Assembly: GCA_043747745.1 (NCBI GenBank)
Contig: JAYTOP010000012.1
Span: forward strand, 1-64,000
Direction of reading: 5' to 3'
Length of the DNA stretch: 64,000 bases
From: SZAS-103 sp043747745
GTDB taxonomy: Bacteria > Pseudomonadota > Gammaproteobacteria > Xanthomonadales > Xanthomonadaceae
Shown one piece after another: positions 16,913-26,564 of this stretch (positions are counted from its first letter, which is position 1; each line of letters begins with the position of its first letter). Made by a program: the position numbers and the translations under genes. The notes beneath the pieces were generated by a model. That model was given only the letters and a program-made list of their open reading frames with translations, ran no database searches and was not told where the DNA came from.

Positions 16913-18019
16913 TTAGCCTGCTGAAGGCAATTCGACGTATTCGACGACTTCCAGCCCGAAGCCGCCCAGCCCGACTTGCCGACGCGGCGTCCCCAGCACG
17001 CGCAGCCGACGCAGGCCGAGATCGGCCAGGATCTGCGCGCCCGCGCCATTGCGACGCCATTCCGCAGTGTTGGCCGAAGCCGGTTCCTGCGCGGAGGTCT
17101 GCCGCAGGCGCGCGAGCAGGTCGTCGGGCGGCTGCGGCTCGTTCAGCACCACCAGCACGCCGCTACCCGCATCGGCGATCGCACGCAACGCGTCCGGAAC
17201 CGCGACGCCGAAATCCGCGCGCTGCCAATGCAGCATATCCGACAACGCGTTGCCGACGTGCACGCGCACCAGCGTCGTCGTGTCCGCAGTCGGTTCACCG
17301 CGTATCAGCGCGAAATGCAGCGCGTGGCTGAGCCGGTCGCGGTACGCGATCAGATTGAATTCGCCGAACGGCGTCGCGATGACGCGCTCGTCGACGCGTT
17401 CGACCGTGTGCTCGGTCGCGAGACGATGGCGGATCAACGCTTCGATCGAGCCCATCTTCAGGCCGTGCTCGCGCGCGAACGCTTCAAGTTCCGGACGCCG
17501 CGCCATGCTGCCGTCGGCGTTAAGGATCTCGACCAGCACGCCGGCCGGTTCCAAGCCTGCGAGGCGCGCGAGATCAGCCGCGGCTTCGGTGTGGCCCGCG
17601 CGACTGAGCACACCGCCGGGCTGCGCCATCAACGGGAAAATATGGCCGGGCTGTGCGAGGTCGTGCGGGCGCGCATCGGGCGCGACCGCCGTGCGCACCG
17701 TGTGTGCGCGGTCGTAGGCAGAGATGCCTGTGGTGACGCCTTCGGCGGCCTCGATCGACACGGTGAAATTGGTGTGGTGCTGCGAGGTATTCGCGCTGAC
17801 CATCGGTGGCAGGGCGAGCTGACGGCAGCGCTCGCGCGTGAGCGCGAGGCACACCAGCCCGCGCGCATGGGTAACCATGAAGTTGATGTCGGTCGGCCGC
17901 ACGAGTTCGGCGGCCATGATCAGGTCGCCTTCGTTCTCGCGATCCTCGTCGTCGACGACGACAACCATGCGTCCTGCGGCGAGGTCGGCGAGGAGTTCGG
18001 GAATGGTTGCAAAGCTCAT
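16913..18019 (-). CDS. ribB: 3,4-dihydroxy-2-butanone 4-phosphate synthase with degenerate RibA domain
   Basis: The N-terminal 200 residues are RibB: VVVVDDEDRENEGDLIMAAE with the acidic metal ligands, SANTSQHHTNFTVSIEA and FPLMAQPGGVLSRAGHTEAA. It converts ribulose 5-phosphate to the four-carbon riboflavin precursor. The C-terminal half aligns with GTP cyclohydrolase II (ATPFGEFNLIAYRDR, LVRVHVGNALSDML) but lacks the cysteines that bind zinc in active RibA, and so is probably not catalytic. A separate RibA should exist elsewhere. 368 residues. An inverted repeat separates it from ribE. Confidence 0.93.
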   Translation of the reverse strand: MSFATIPELLADLAAGRMVVVVDDEDRENEGDLIMAAELVRPTDINFMVTHARGLVCLALTRERCRQLALPPMVSANTSQHHTNFTVSIEAAEGVTTGISAYDRAHTVRTAVAPDARPHDLAQPGHIFPLMAQPGGVLSRAGHTEAAADLARLAGLEPAGVLVEILNADGSMARRPELEAFAREHGLKMGSIEALIRHRLATEHTVERVDERVIATPFGEFNLIAYRDRLSHALHFALIRGEPTADTTTLVRVHVGNALSDMLHWQRADFGVAVPDALRAIADAGSGVLVVLNEPQPPDDLLARLRQTSAQEPASANTAEWRRNGAGAQILADLGLRRLRVLGTPRRQVGLGGFGLEVVEYVELPSAG

Positions 18020-18037
18020 GCGGGAATCCGTTCATGG

Positions 18038-18107
18038 TTCGACAGGCTCACCACGAACGGAGTGAGTACCGTCGCGAGAACAAACCGTTCGTCCTGAGCC
18101 TGTCGAA
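18038..18107. repeat. TTCGACAGGCTCA inverted repeat
   Basis: Two 23-base arms (18038-18060 and 18085-18107) are inverted copies with two mismatches around a 24-base loop. The motif TTCGACAGGCTC-AGGACGAACGG occurs widely in proteobacterial genomes as a scattered repeat. Here it fills the ribE-ribBA gap and can form a strong hairpin in the operon mRNA without a following T-run. Confidence 0.85.
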
Positions 18108-18127
18108 GGGCGGGCGGCGTATGGGAT

Positions 18128-18727
18128 TCACTCGTCGCGCGTATTCAACAGCCTCTCGACGTATCGCGCGACCAGGTCGACTTCCAGGTTCACCGAAGCG
18201 CCGACACGGGTCTGCGCGAATGCGGTGTGGACGATCGTGTGCGGCACCAGGTTCACCTCGAAACCGTCGGCATCCACCGCATTCACGGTCAGGCTGACGC
18301 CGTCCACGCAGATCGAGCCTTTGCCGGCGATGTAGCGCAGCAACGGCCGCGGCGCGCGGAAACGCCACCGCTGCGAACGCGCGTCATTCGCGATGGAAAG
18401 CACTTCTCCGACGCCATCGACATGGCCAGCAACAAAATGCCCGCCCAGGCGATCGGTCGCAAGCAGCGCACGCTCGAGATTCACCGCTGCGCCAGCCGCG
18501 AGCGCGTCGAGCGTCGTGCATGCAAGCGTTTCGTTCGATACGTCGAAGGCCAGTCCGTCCGCATCGAAGGCGACCACCGTCAGGCAAACGCCGGACACCG
18601 CGATGCTTTCGCCGCGCGCAACGTCGTCGACCGGCAGGTCGCGCGGGTCGACGCGCAGGCGCACGTCCCCGCCGCGTGCTTCACGCGCGGCGATGCGACC
18701 TATGGTCTGGATGATTCCCGTGAACAT
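18128..18727 (-). CDS. ribE: Riboflavin synthase alpha chain
   Basis: Dismutates two lumazine molecules to riboflavin and the pyrimidine precursor. It shows the internal duplication of two lumazine-binding barrels: MFTGIIQTIGRI and SGVCLTVVAF in the first, LERALLATDRLGGHFVAGHVDG at the junction, and GSICVDGVSLTVNAVD in the second. 199 residues. It sits between a non-riboflavin gene upstream and ribBA downstream. Confidence 0.96.
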   Translation of the reverse strand: MFTGIIQTIGRIAAREARGGDVRLRVDPRDLPVDDVARGESIAVSGVCLTVVAFDADGLAFDVSNETLACTTLDALAAGAAVNLERALLATDRLGGHFVAGHVDGVGEVLSIANDARSQRWRFRAPRPLLRYIAGKGSICVDGVSLTVNAVDADGFEVNLVPHTIVHTAFAQTRVGASVNLEVDLVARYVERLLNTRDE

Positions 18728-18734
18728 GCGTTAC

Positions 18735-19193
18735 CTAACCCTTTGTGCGTGAAAGGATGTCCCTCAATCGACTCCATTCTGGATCGAGCCTGAAAATCCG
18801 ATCAACTACAGGCTCATCACCAAGCAACTGGAGGAAGCTGATCTCGCTTGTCACGTAGAACGTCCATTCCCTTTTGCCATTCCCCGTGGAGCGAATAGCC
18901 TGCAAAAATAGTTGCTGATTCGGATCGCGGGCGCGAAGCACCTCTTCAAATCCATCGAGTGCGACCAAATCGCCTTCGTAGTCCGGCATGCCGGACTCGG
19001 ATGCCTCAAAGGCGATCGACAGACTGGCTTCTATCGGGAACTTTCGACGGACAACCTCGTTCGGAAGCGTCGCCCGCACGCAGAGAATGCTGACTGGCTT
19101 GTCAGTTGCCGATCGAATTACCAGCCAATCATCGGGGCCACCCGCCTCTCTCGCAAGTCCGAGTGCCCGCGCAATCAAACCAATAACACTCAT
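18735..19193 (-). CDS. Hypothetical protein inside the riboflavin operon, possibly DUF695-like
   Basis: A 152-residue protein with no signal peptide. The segments RKFPIEASLSIAFEASESGMPDYEGDLVAL and REWTFYVTSEISFLQLLGDE resemble DUF695-type proteins, whose role is unknown, but I am not certain. Base and codon use is visibly less GC-rich than in ribD and ribE, suggesting later acquisition. It begins five bases after the ribD stop and ends seven bases before ribE, so it is transcribed with them but has no evident riboflavin function. Confidence 0.75.
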   Translation of the reverse strand: MSVIGLIARALGLAREAGGPDDWLVIRSATDKPVSILCVRATLPNEVVRRKFPIEASLSIAFEASESGMPDYEGDLVALDGFEEVLRARDPNQQLFLQAIRSTGNGKREWTFYVTSEISFLQLLGDEPVVDRIFRLDPEWSRLRDILSRTKG

Positions 19194-19198
19194 GTGGA

Positions 19199-20332
19199 TC
19201 AGCGGTCCTTCGGACGCAGCAGCAGGCGCATGTCGTTTCCGACCTGGCGCGTTTCGATCAATCGCAGGTCGTAACGATCCGCCATCGTCGGCGCATCCCA
19301 ACCGGCGAACAGCGGCTTGCCCCGCGCGCCGAGCAGCACCGGCACGACATACAGCAGCAACTCGTCGACGAGGCCTGCCTGCAACAACGCGCCGCACAGC
19401 GTCGCACCGGCTTCGGTCTGCACTTCGTTGATGCCGCGCGTGGCGAGCAAGCGCAATGCGGCGTCGAGGTCGAGCATGCCTGCGTTGGATGGAATCATCG
19501 CGCGATCGCGCTGGCGCAGATAGCCGGCGACACGCGCATCCGGCGCATGCAGCAGCAGCGTCGGTGCGCTGTCGTCGAGCACGCGCGAATCCTCGGGGAT
19601 CGCCAGGCCCGGATCGAGCACGACACGCAACGGCGCAACGCATGCGGCATCGCCGTCCATGCGCACGGTCAGCATCGGGTCGTCGGCGAGCACGGTGCCG
19701 CTCGCGGTCAGCAACGCGCCGCAGCGCGCGCGCCAGCGCTGCACGTCCGCGCGCGAGGCTTCGGAACTGATCCAATGCGATTCGCCGCTGGCGAGCGCGG
19801 TGTGACCGTCGAGACTCATCGCGAGCTTCACGCGTACCCACGGGCGGCCACGTTCGATGCGCGAAAAAAATCCACGATTGAGCGTGCGTGCCTGCGCTTC
19901 CATCAATCCGACTTCGACCATGATGCCGGCCGCGCGCAACACCTCGAAGCCCTTGCCATTGACGTGCTCGAACGGGTCGCGGCTCGCCGCAACCACGCGC
20001 GCGATGCCGGTCTCGACCAGGGTTTTTGCGCAAGGCGGCGTGCGTCCCGTGTGTGCGCAAGGTTCGAGCGTCACGTATGCGGTCGCGCCGCGCGCGCGTT
20101 CGCCCGCTTCGCGCAGCGCCAACACTTCGGCGTGCGGCTCGCCGGCGCGTTGGTGGAATCCTTCGCCGACGACGTCATTGCCATGCGCGATCACGCAACC
20201 AACCATCGGGTTTGGCTTGGTCGTGTAGGCACCACGCTCGGCAAGCCGCAGCGCACGCGCCATCAGCGCGTGATCGGTGGCTGAGAAGCTGGGAATGGCG
20301 AATTGTGAATCGGGAATGGCGGAAGCCAGCAT
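19199..20332 (-). CDS. ribD: Bifunctional riboflavin deaminase-reductase
   Basis: Performs deamination then reduction of the pyrimidine intermediate in riboflavin synthesis. The N-terminal deaminase has PHAEVLAL and TLEPCAHTGRTPPC, the zinc ligands; the C-terminal reductase begins near RPWVRVKLAMSLDGHTAL and contains NEVQTEAGATLCGALL. The ATG at 20332 shares its A with the nrdR stop (TGATG). Residues 5-14 (AIPDSQFAIP) are encoded by a G-rich 7-bp array. The alternative start near SATDHALMARAL would remove it. 377 residues. Confidence 0.95.
   Translation of the reverse strand: MLASAIPDSQFAIPSFSATDHALMARALRLAERGAYTTKPNPMVGCVIAHGNDVVGEGFHQRAGEPHAEVLALREAGERARGATAYVTLEPCAHTGRTPPCAKTLVETGIARVVAASRDPFEHVNGKGFEVLRAAGIMVEVGLMEAQARTLNRGFFSRIERGRPWVRVKLAMSLDGHTALASGESHWISSEASRADVQRWRARCGALLTASGTVLADDPMLTVRMDGDAACVAPLRVVLDPGLAIPEDSRVLDDSAPTLLLHAPDARVAGYLRQRDRAMIPSNAGMLDLDAALRLLATRGINEVQTEAGATLCGALLQAGLVDELLLYVVPVLLGARGKPLFAGWDAPTMADRYDLRLIETRQVGNDMRLLLRPKDR
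20291..20318 (+). repeat. G-rich heptamer array within the ribD start
   Basis: Four 7-bp units GGGAATG, GCGAATT, GTGAATC and GGGAATG lie end to end on the plus strand. Read on the minus strand they encode residues 5-14 of RibD. They belong to the GGGNATC-like class and are more degenerate than the intergenic arrays. Confidence 0.75.
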
Positions 20333-20856
20333 CAGCGCTTCGCCTTCGCCGCTTTCAGCTCCGGCTCGTCGAGCAGCGGCAACTGCAGGCCTTCGAGTTG
20401 CGGCAGGTCGCGCTCGAGCTTCTCGATCTCCAGGCGGAACGCGTGCACATCCTCGAAGCGGCGATATACCGATGCGAAGCGCACATAGGCGACCTGGTCG
20501 AGCGGCTTGAGTTCGGCCATCACGAACTCGCCAATGCGGCGCGATGCGGTCTCGCGTTCGCCGCTCATGCGCAATGCATGGATGACGTGGCGCACGGCGA
20601 TGTCGATCTGTTCCGGCGACACCGGCCGTTTCTGCAACGCGCGCTCGAAGCTCACGCGCAGCTTGCGCTCGTCGAAGGCTTCGCGGCTGTCGTCGTTCTT
20701 GACGATCGTCGGCAGCTTGATCTCGGCATTCTCGTAGGTGTTGAAGCGCTCGCTGCAAGCCGGACACTCGCGTCGCCGACGCACGGTCGCACCGTCCTCG
20801 GTCAGCCGCGAGTCGATCACGCGGGTGTCTTCGTGCTGGCAGAAGGGGCAGTGCAT
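20332..20856 (-). CDS. nrdR: Transcriptional repressor NrdR
   Basis: ATP-cone regulator that represses ribonucleotide reductase genes. The zinc ribbon is CPFC (3-6) and CPAC (31-34), with RRRRECPACSERFNTYE between ribbon and ATP-cone, followed by IVKNDDSREAFDERKL and VAYVRFASVYRRFEDV. The start at 20856 gives the canonical MHCPFC N-terminus. 174 residues, slightly long owing to a charged C-terminal tail. Upstream lies a repeat-filled gap that separates it from glyA. Confidence 0.96.
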   Translation of the reverse strand: MHCPFCQHEDTRVIDSRLTEDGATVRRRRECPACSERFNTYENAEIKLPTIVKNDDSREAFDERKLRVSFERALQKRPVSPEQIDIAVRHVIHALRMSGERETASRRIGEFVMAELKPLDQVAYVRFASVYRRFEDVHAFRLEIEKLERDLPQLEGLQLPLLDEPELKAAKAKR

Positions 20857-20864
20857 CAGGCGGC

Positions 20865-20895
20865 GGGGACTGGGGACTGGGATCTGGGGGCTGGG
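20865..20895 (+). repeat. G-rich heptamer array GGGGACT
   Basis: Units GGGGACT, GGGGACT, GGGATCT and GGGGGCT follow in register, then GGG. A complementary C-rich stretch at about 20926-20946 (CCAGCCCCAAGCTCCCGG) can pair with it, so the gap between nrdR and glyA can form a large stem leading into the 54-bp element at 20943. Confidence 0.85.
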
Positions 20896-20942
20896 AAAAA
20901 GCAAGGCGTCGCCAAGGCTCGAACCAGCCCCAAGCTCCCGGC

Positions 20943-20996
20943 CCTGCCGCACACGGACGTGCCAATGCCGCGGGCGTAGGATGCGCAGGAGCGGCC
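20943..20996 (+). repeat. 54-bp double-hairpin element, copy A
   Basis: Intergenic copy of an element also found twice inside purL. It differs from copy B at 5 of 54 positions and from copy C at 5. It has two short stems, GCAC/GTGC and an imperfect second one around GTAGGATGCGC, on either side of CAATGCCGCGG. It lies 13 bases past the glyA stop, in the glyA-nrdR gap. Confidence 0.85.
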
Positions 20997-21009
20997 TAAC
21001 CCCCGATCC

Positions 21010-22263
21010 TCAGCCATACACCGGATACCTCTTGCACTGCGCGGTCACGTTTTCGCGCACGGCAGCAATCACCGCTTCGTCCGCCGGCGCATCCAGCACG
21101 TCGCAGATCCAGTTCGCGAGGTCGATGCAGTCCTGTTCGAGGTAGCCGCGCGTGGTCACCGCTGGCGTACCGATACGAAGGCCCGAGGTCACGAACGGCG
21201 AGCGCGGGTCGTTCGGGACGGCGTTCTTGTTGACGGTGATGTGCGCCTTGCCGAGCGCGGCTTCCGCATCCTTGCCGGTGAGCTCGCGTCCGATCATGTC
21301 GACAAGGAACAGATGGTTCTTGGTGCCACCGGACACGATGTTGACGCCGCGCGCGATGAAGGTTTCCGCCATCGCTTGCGCGTTCTTCACGACCTGCTGC
21401 TGGTAGGCGGTGAACTCCGGCTCCAGCGCTTCCTTGAACGCGACCGCCTTGGCTGCAATCACGTGCATCAGCGGGCCGCCCTGGATGCCCGGGAAGACGA
21501 TGCTTTGCAGCTTCTTGACCAGGTCATCCGACGCCCCCTTGGCGACGATGATGCCGCCGCGCGGACCGCGCAACGTCTTGTGGGTGGTCGAGGTGACGAC
21601 GTGTGCGTGCGGGAGAGGACTCGGATACACACCGGCAGCGACCAGGCCTGCGACATGCGCCATGTCGACGAAGAAGATCGCGCCAACACTGTCGGCGATC
21701 TGCCGCATGCGCGCCCAGTCGACGACCTGCGAATACGCGCTGAAGCCGCCGACCAGCATCTTCGGTCGGTGTTCGGTCGCGAGGCGCTGGACTTCATCGT
21801 AATCGATCAAACCCTGCGCATCGACGCCGTACTGCACCGCGTGGAACAGCTTGCCGCTGATGTTGACCTTGGCGCCGTGCGTCAGATGCCCACCGTGCGC
21901 GAGGCTCATTCCAAGAATCGTGTCGCCCGGCTGCAGCAGCGCGAGGTACACGGCCTGGTTCGCCTGCGATCCGGAATGCGGCTGGACATTTGCATAATCC
22001 GCATCGAACAGTTGCTTCACGCGATCGATCGCGAGGCGTTCGGCGACATCGACGAATTCGCAGCCGCCGTAGTAGCGCTTGCCCGGATAACCTTCCGCGT
22101 ACTTGTTGGTCAGCACGCTGCCCTGCGCTTCCAGCACGCGCGGACTCGCATAGTTTTCCGAGGCGATCAGCTCGACGTGGTCTTCCTGACGCTGGCGTTC
22201 GTTGGCGATGGCCTGGGCGAGTTCGGGGTCGTAACCTTCGATGCGGCTGTCGCGGGGGAACAT
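21010..22263 (-). CDS. glyA: Serine hydroxymethyltransferase
   Basis: PLP enzyme interconverting serine and glycine while charging tetrahydrofolate with a one-carbon unit. Signatures: ELIASENYASPRVLEAQGS, TNKYAEGYPGKRYYGG, VQPHSGSQANQAVY, and TSTTHKTLRGPRGG with the Schiff-base Lys. The start at 22263 gives the usual N-terminus (YDPELAQAIANERQRQ). 417 residues is normal. It heads the minus-strand operon continuing to pgpA and is divergent from ettA. Confidence 0.97.
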   Translation of the reverse strand: MFPRDSRIEGYDPELAQAIANERQRQEDHVELIASENYASPRVLEAQGSVLTNKYAEGYPGKRYYGGCEFVDVAERLAIDRVKQLFDADYANVQPHSGSQANQAVYLALLQPGDTILGMSLAHGGHLTHGAKVNISGKLFHAVQYGVDAQGLIDYDEVQRLATEHRPKMLVGGFSAYSQVVDWARMRQIADSVGAIFFVDMAHVAGLVAAGVYPSPLPHAHVVTSTTHKTLRGPRGGIIVAKGASDDLVKKLQSIVFPGIQGGPLMHVIAAKAVAFKEALEPEFTAYQQQVVKNAQAMAETFIARGVNIVSGGTKNHLFLVDMIGRELTGKDAEAALGKAHITVNKNAVPNDPRSPFVTSGLRIGTPAVTTRGYLEQDCIDLANWICDVLDAPADEAVIAAVRENVTAQCKRYPVYG

Positions 22264-22432
22264 GGGCGTCGAACCTCGGAACGGGTGGCAAGACGCAAAG
22301 TGTAGCGTTGACGCGCCTTTGCAGCCACAAGCGGTAGCGCTGACGGCGCGCTTGCGGGATAATGGGGGCATTCCAAGACCTGTCCGGTCGCCCGCCTCGC
22401 GGGCCGGCCTTGTCATCCTGCGGAGCCCCACA

Positions 22433-24092
<1,660 letters not shown>

Positions 24093-24094
<2 letters not shown>

Positions 24095-24151
24095 GACGGG
24101 CATGCCCGTCCTGGCAATGGCCCGTGCGCATGCGCACGGCTTTGCCATTGC
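24093..24151. repeat. Nested palindromes after ettA
   Basis: A 20-base perfect palindrome (24093-24112, AGGACGGGCATGCCCGTCCT) overlaps the ettA stop and is preceded by GT, giving the GTAG head seen in many REP elements. It is followed by an 18-base perfect palindrome (24122-24139) enclosed by an outer GCAATGGC/GCCATTGC stem (24114-24121 and 24144-24151). It could act as a terminator-like structure for ettA, though no T-run follows. Confidence 0.8.
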
Positions 24152-24183
24152 GTCATCCCCGCGAAGGCGGGGATCCATTTTGA
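24151..24183 (+). repeat. CGTCATCCCCGC hairpin repeat, left copy
   Basis: ATCCCCGC and GCGGGGAT (24155-24162 and 24167-24174) form a hairpin, followed by CCATTTTGATG. An inverted copy lies at 24634-24668, so a single small gene is framed by the pair. Confidence 0.8.
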
Positions 24184-24197
24184 TGTTAGGGCTATCA

Positions 24198-24548
24198 ATG
24201 AAAAAGTTCCTATTCCTCGCCGTCGTGTTGTGGCAGTCAGCCACGGCGAACGAGCTCAGTGCTGCACAATGCAATTCTCTGTACCAAGCATGGCTGTTTA
24301 ATCGCAGCGTGGAAGAAGTGTGCAATTTGGATCGGTGCGTTTCCTATCAAATTGGCGTGATCGCCAAAATCGGCTGTGGCAAGGTCTTAACTCAGTCTGT
24401 AAGAGACGAGCTTTCACGAGCAGTCCTTACAGACACGAAGATCGACATGACCAAGAACGGGAAAGAGGCCTTTTGCGCGTATTCCAAGAAGGGGCATGAG
24501 GATCTCAAAGTAGGCAATAAGCTCTGCGCGTTGCCTACTAAGCCATAA
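24198..24548 (+). CDS. Small secreted Cys-rich hypothetical protein
   Basis: A 116-residue protein starting MKKFLFLAVVLWQSATANE, a clear signal peptide with likely cleavage after ATA. The mature part has six cysteines (CNSLYQ, VCNLDRC, KIGCGK, AFCAYS, KLCALP), suggesting disulfides in the periplasm or outside. No family is recognised. The coding sequence is much less GC-rich than its neighbours (codons such as TTA, AAA, ACT, ATT), and inverted repeat copies flank it, both signs of acquisition. DsbC encoded at 53401 could assist its folding, but no link is shown. Confidence 0.75.
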   Translation: MKKFLFLAVVLWQSATANELSAAQCNSLYQAWLFNRSVEEVCNLDRCVSYQIGVIAKIGCGKVLTQSVRDELSRAVLTDTKIDMTKNGKEAFCAYSKKGHEDLKVGNKLCALPTKP

Positions 24549-24633
24549 CAATTCGTCCGCGCGGGCGCGATGGTTCCTTCGGCACGCCGTTTAACTCAAT
24601 CGTTGCCGTTGATTCGGATTCGAGAAGGGCCAA

Positions 24634-24668
24634 GTCAAAATTGATTCCCGCTTTCGCGGGAATGACGA
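24634..24668 (-). repeat. CGTCATTCCCGC hairpin repeat, right copy
   Basis: ATTCCCGC/GCGGGAAT stem preceded (on the plus strand) by GTCAAAATTG. It is the inverted counterpart of the repeat at 24151-24183 and lies just before the pyrF ribosome-binding site. Confidence 0.8.
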
Positions 24669-24692
24669 ACAAAAAGGCGAGGAGCGATCGAC

Positions 24693-25505
24693 GTGAACTT
24701 TATAGCCGCTCTTAGGAACCGCTGGTCCGACGCAAACTCCCTCGTCTGCGTCGGCCTCGACCCCGAGCCGTCGAAATTCCCGGCACACCTCAACGACGAT
24801 CCCGATGCGGTGTTCGCGTTCTGCCGCGCGATCGTCGACGCCACCGCCGACCTAGTCTGCTGCTTCAAGCCGCAGATCGCGCACTTCGCGGCGCTCGGCG
24901 CGGAAAGTTTTCTGCAACGACTCATCGCGCATATCCACGCCACGCATCCGGGCATCCCTGTGATCCTCGACGCGAAGCGCGGCGACATCGGCAGCACCGC
25001 GCAGAATTACGCGATCGAGGCATTCGACCGCTACGGCGCGGACGCGGTGACCGCGAATCCCTACCTCGGCCGCGACTCCGTGCAGCCCTTTCTCGACCGC
25101 AAGGATCGCGGCGTGGTGATCCTCTGCCGCACCTCGAATCTGGGCGCCGGCGATTTCCAGGACCTCGACGTTAATGGCCGCCCGCTCTACAAGCGCGTCG
25201 CCGAAGCCGTCGCCAACGACTGGAACCACAACGGCAACTGCATGCTCGTCGTCGGCGCGACCTGGCCCGAACAACTGCGCGACGTGCGCACGATCGTCGG
25301 CGACATGCCGCTGCTGATTCCCGGCGTCGGCGCGCAGGGCGGCGATGTCGAAGCAGTGGTAACCAACGGCCGCACGGCGGACGGCGGTGGGCTGGTCATC
25401 AGCTCCTCGCGCGCGATCCTGTATGCATCGAACGGCGCAGATTTCGCCGATGCCGCGCGCAATGCAACGCTGGAGCTGCGCGACACGATCAACCGCTATC
25501 GCTGA
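24693..25505 (+). CDS. pyrF: Orotidine 5'-phosphate decarboxylase, type 2
   Basis: Decarboxylates OMP to UMP, the last step of de novo pyrimidine synthesis. The catalytic D93-x-K95-x-x-D98 array is in ILDAKRGDIGSTA, and VCVGLDPEPSKFP, GVVILCRTSN and PGVGAQGGD are type-2 PyrF features. The GTG start at 24693 follows an AGGCGAGGAG site. 270 residues is right for this longer subfamily. Confidence 0.96.
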   Translation: MNFIAALRNRWSDANSLVCVGLDPEPSKFPAHLNDDPDAVFAFCRAIVDATADLVCCFKPQIAHFAALGAESFLQRLIAHIHATHPGIPVILDAKRGDIGSTAQNYAIEAFDRYGADAVTANPYLGRDSVQPFLDRKDRGVVILCRTSNLGAGDFQDLDVNGRPLYKRVAEAVANDWNHNGNCMLVVGATWPEQLRDVRTIVGDMPLLIPGVGAQGGDVEAVVTNGRTADGGGLVISSSRAILYASNGADFADAARNATLELRDTINRYR

Positions 25506-25513
25506 GCCTTTGT

Positions 25514-25704
25514 AGCCCCTCTCCCATTGGGGCGAAGAAGAGCGCTTGCGAACCACTGGTTCGCGCGACGATGAGCGCCCTCGCGCACTGTGCGGGGGTT
25601 GGGGTGAGGGGTGCGGGTGCGGCAATCACGGCCCGACGCTACCATGCTTCGAATGCCTCTCACCCGCTCTTCGGGCACCCTCTCCCGTTGGGAGAGGGGC
25701 TTGA
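25514..25704. repeat. CCCTCTCCC-type intergenic repeats with terminal hairpin
   Basis: The 201-base gap between the convergent pyrF and glycosyltransferase genes holds several CCCCTCTCCC/GGGGTGAGGGG-like stretches. The clearest is CCCTCTCCCGTTGGGAGAGGG (about 25679-25699), a nine-pair stem with a three-base loop. It probably ends transcription from one or both sides, though T-runs are lacking. No gene is apparent. Confidence 0.65.
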
Positions 25705-25706
25705 AC

Positions 25707-26564
25707 TCACCGCTTGAGCAGGAGTGCCAGCGGCGCGGCGATCAGGTAATGCGTCCATAGCGCGAGCCACAACACCCAGCGCATCGGCAACGCCGTTTGC
25801 ATTGCCTCGAACTTCCGAAAGTAGCGCCACAGCCCGCGATGCTTCTGCCATTCGACCCACAGCGGCCGCCGACGGCTGGACACGCCGCGCAGGTGCGTCA
25901 CGCGCACGTCGTTCGCGATGCACACGGTGAAACCCGCGTCGCGTACGCGACGGCACAGGTCAAGGTCCTCGGCATGCAGGCGATAGCCCGCGTCGAATCC
26001 GCCGACCTGCGTGAACACTGCGGTCGGCATCAACATGAATGCGCCGGACAACGCGTCCACCGATTGCACCGCCTTGCCATCGCTCGCGACATGCAACGCC
26101 GCGCGCGCGCCACCTGCGAACAGCAATGCGCGCAGCGAAGGATCGCAACGCCGGACGGCTGCGTCCTCGACTCCATCGGAGTCAACTTGCACGCAACCCA
26201 GCGCGCCGAGATTCGATGCATCGCGCGCACGGACGAGCAAGCGTGCGAACGTGTCGGGCGCGACCATGCAATCGGGATTGACGAATGCGAGCCACGGCTG
26301 CGCGCAATCCATCGCGCCGCTGTTGCACGCAGTCGCAAAGCCGGGGTTCTCCGGATCGACGCGCAGGGTGATCCGCGCTTCCTTCTCGGTGAACGGCATC
26401 GCACACGTAACCGTCTCATCGTCGGATCCGTTGTCAATCAGCACGATCTCGGCGATCTCCGTGGCTGCGAGCAGGCGTTGCAGACATTCGATGATCGTCG
26501 TCGCGTTGCAATGCGCGACGACGACCACGCGGATGCTGCCGATCGTTTCAGTCACGCGTTCCAT
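25707..26564 (-). CDS. Glycosyltransferase family 2
   Basis: GT-A fold glycosyltransferase of 285 residues, probably adding a sugar to the exported surface glycan. It opens with IRVVVVAHCNATTIIECLQRL; the donor-binding VLIDNGSDD, FVNPDC (the DxD-like metal site) and the acidic LHAEDLDLCRRVRDAGF motif are visible. A hydrophobic C-terminus (WVLWLALWTHYLIAAPLALLL) may anchor it to the membrane. It is the last gene of the wzm-wzt transcript, overlapping the methyltransferase by 17 bases. Confidence 0.88.
   Translation of the reverse strand: MERVTETIGSIRVVVVAHCNATTIIECLQRLLAATEIAEIVLIDNGSDDETVTCAMPFTEKEARITLRVDPENPGFATACNSGAMDCAQPWLAFVNPDCMVAPDTFARLLVRARDASNLGALGCVQVDSDGVEDAAVRRCDPSLRALLFAGGARAALHVASDGKAVQSVDALSGAFMLMPTAVFTQVGGFDAGYRLHAEDLDLCRRVRDAGFTVCIANDVRVTHLRGVSSRRRPLWVEWQKHRGLWRYFRKFEAMQTALPMRWVLWLALWTHYLIAAPLALLLKR

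Noticed and set aside
16886..18127. FMN riboswitch before ribBA or ribE
   Set aside because: The gaps are short and the only structure is the TTCGACAGGCTCA inverted repeat; no conserved RFN core was seen.
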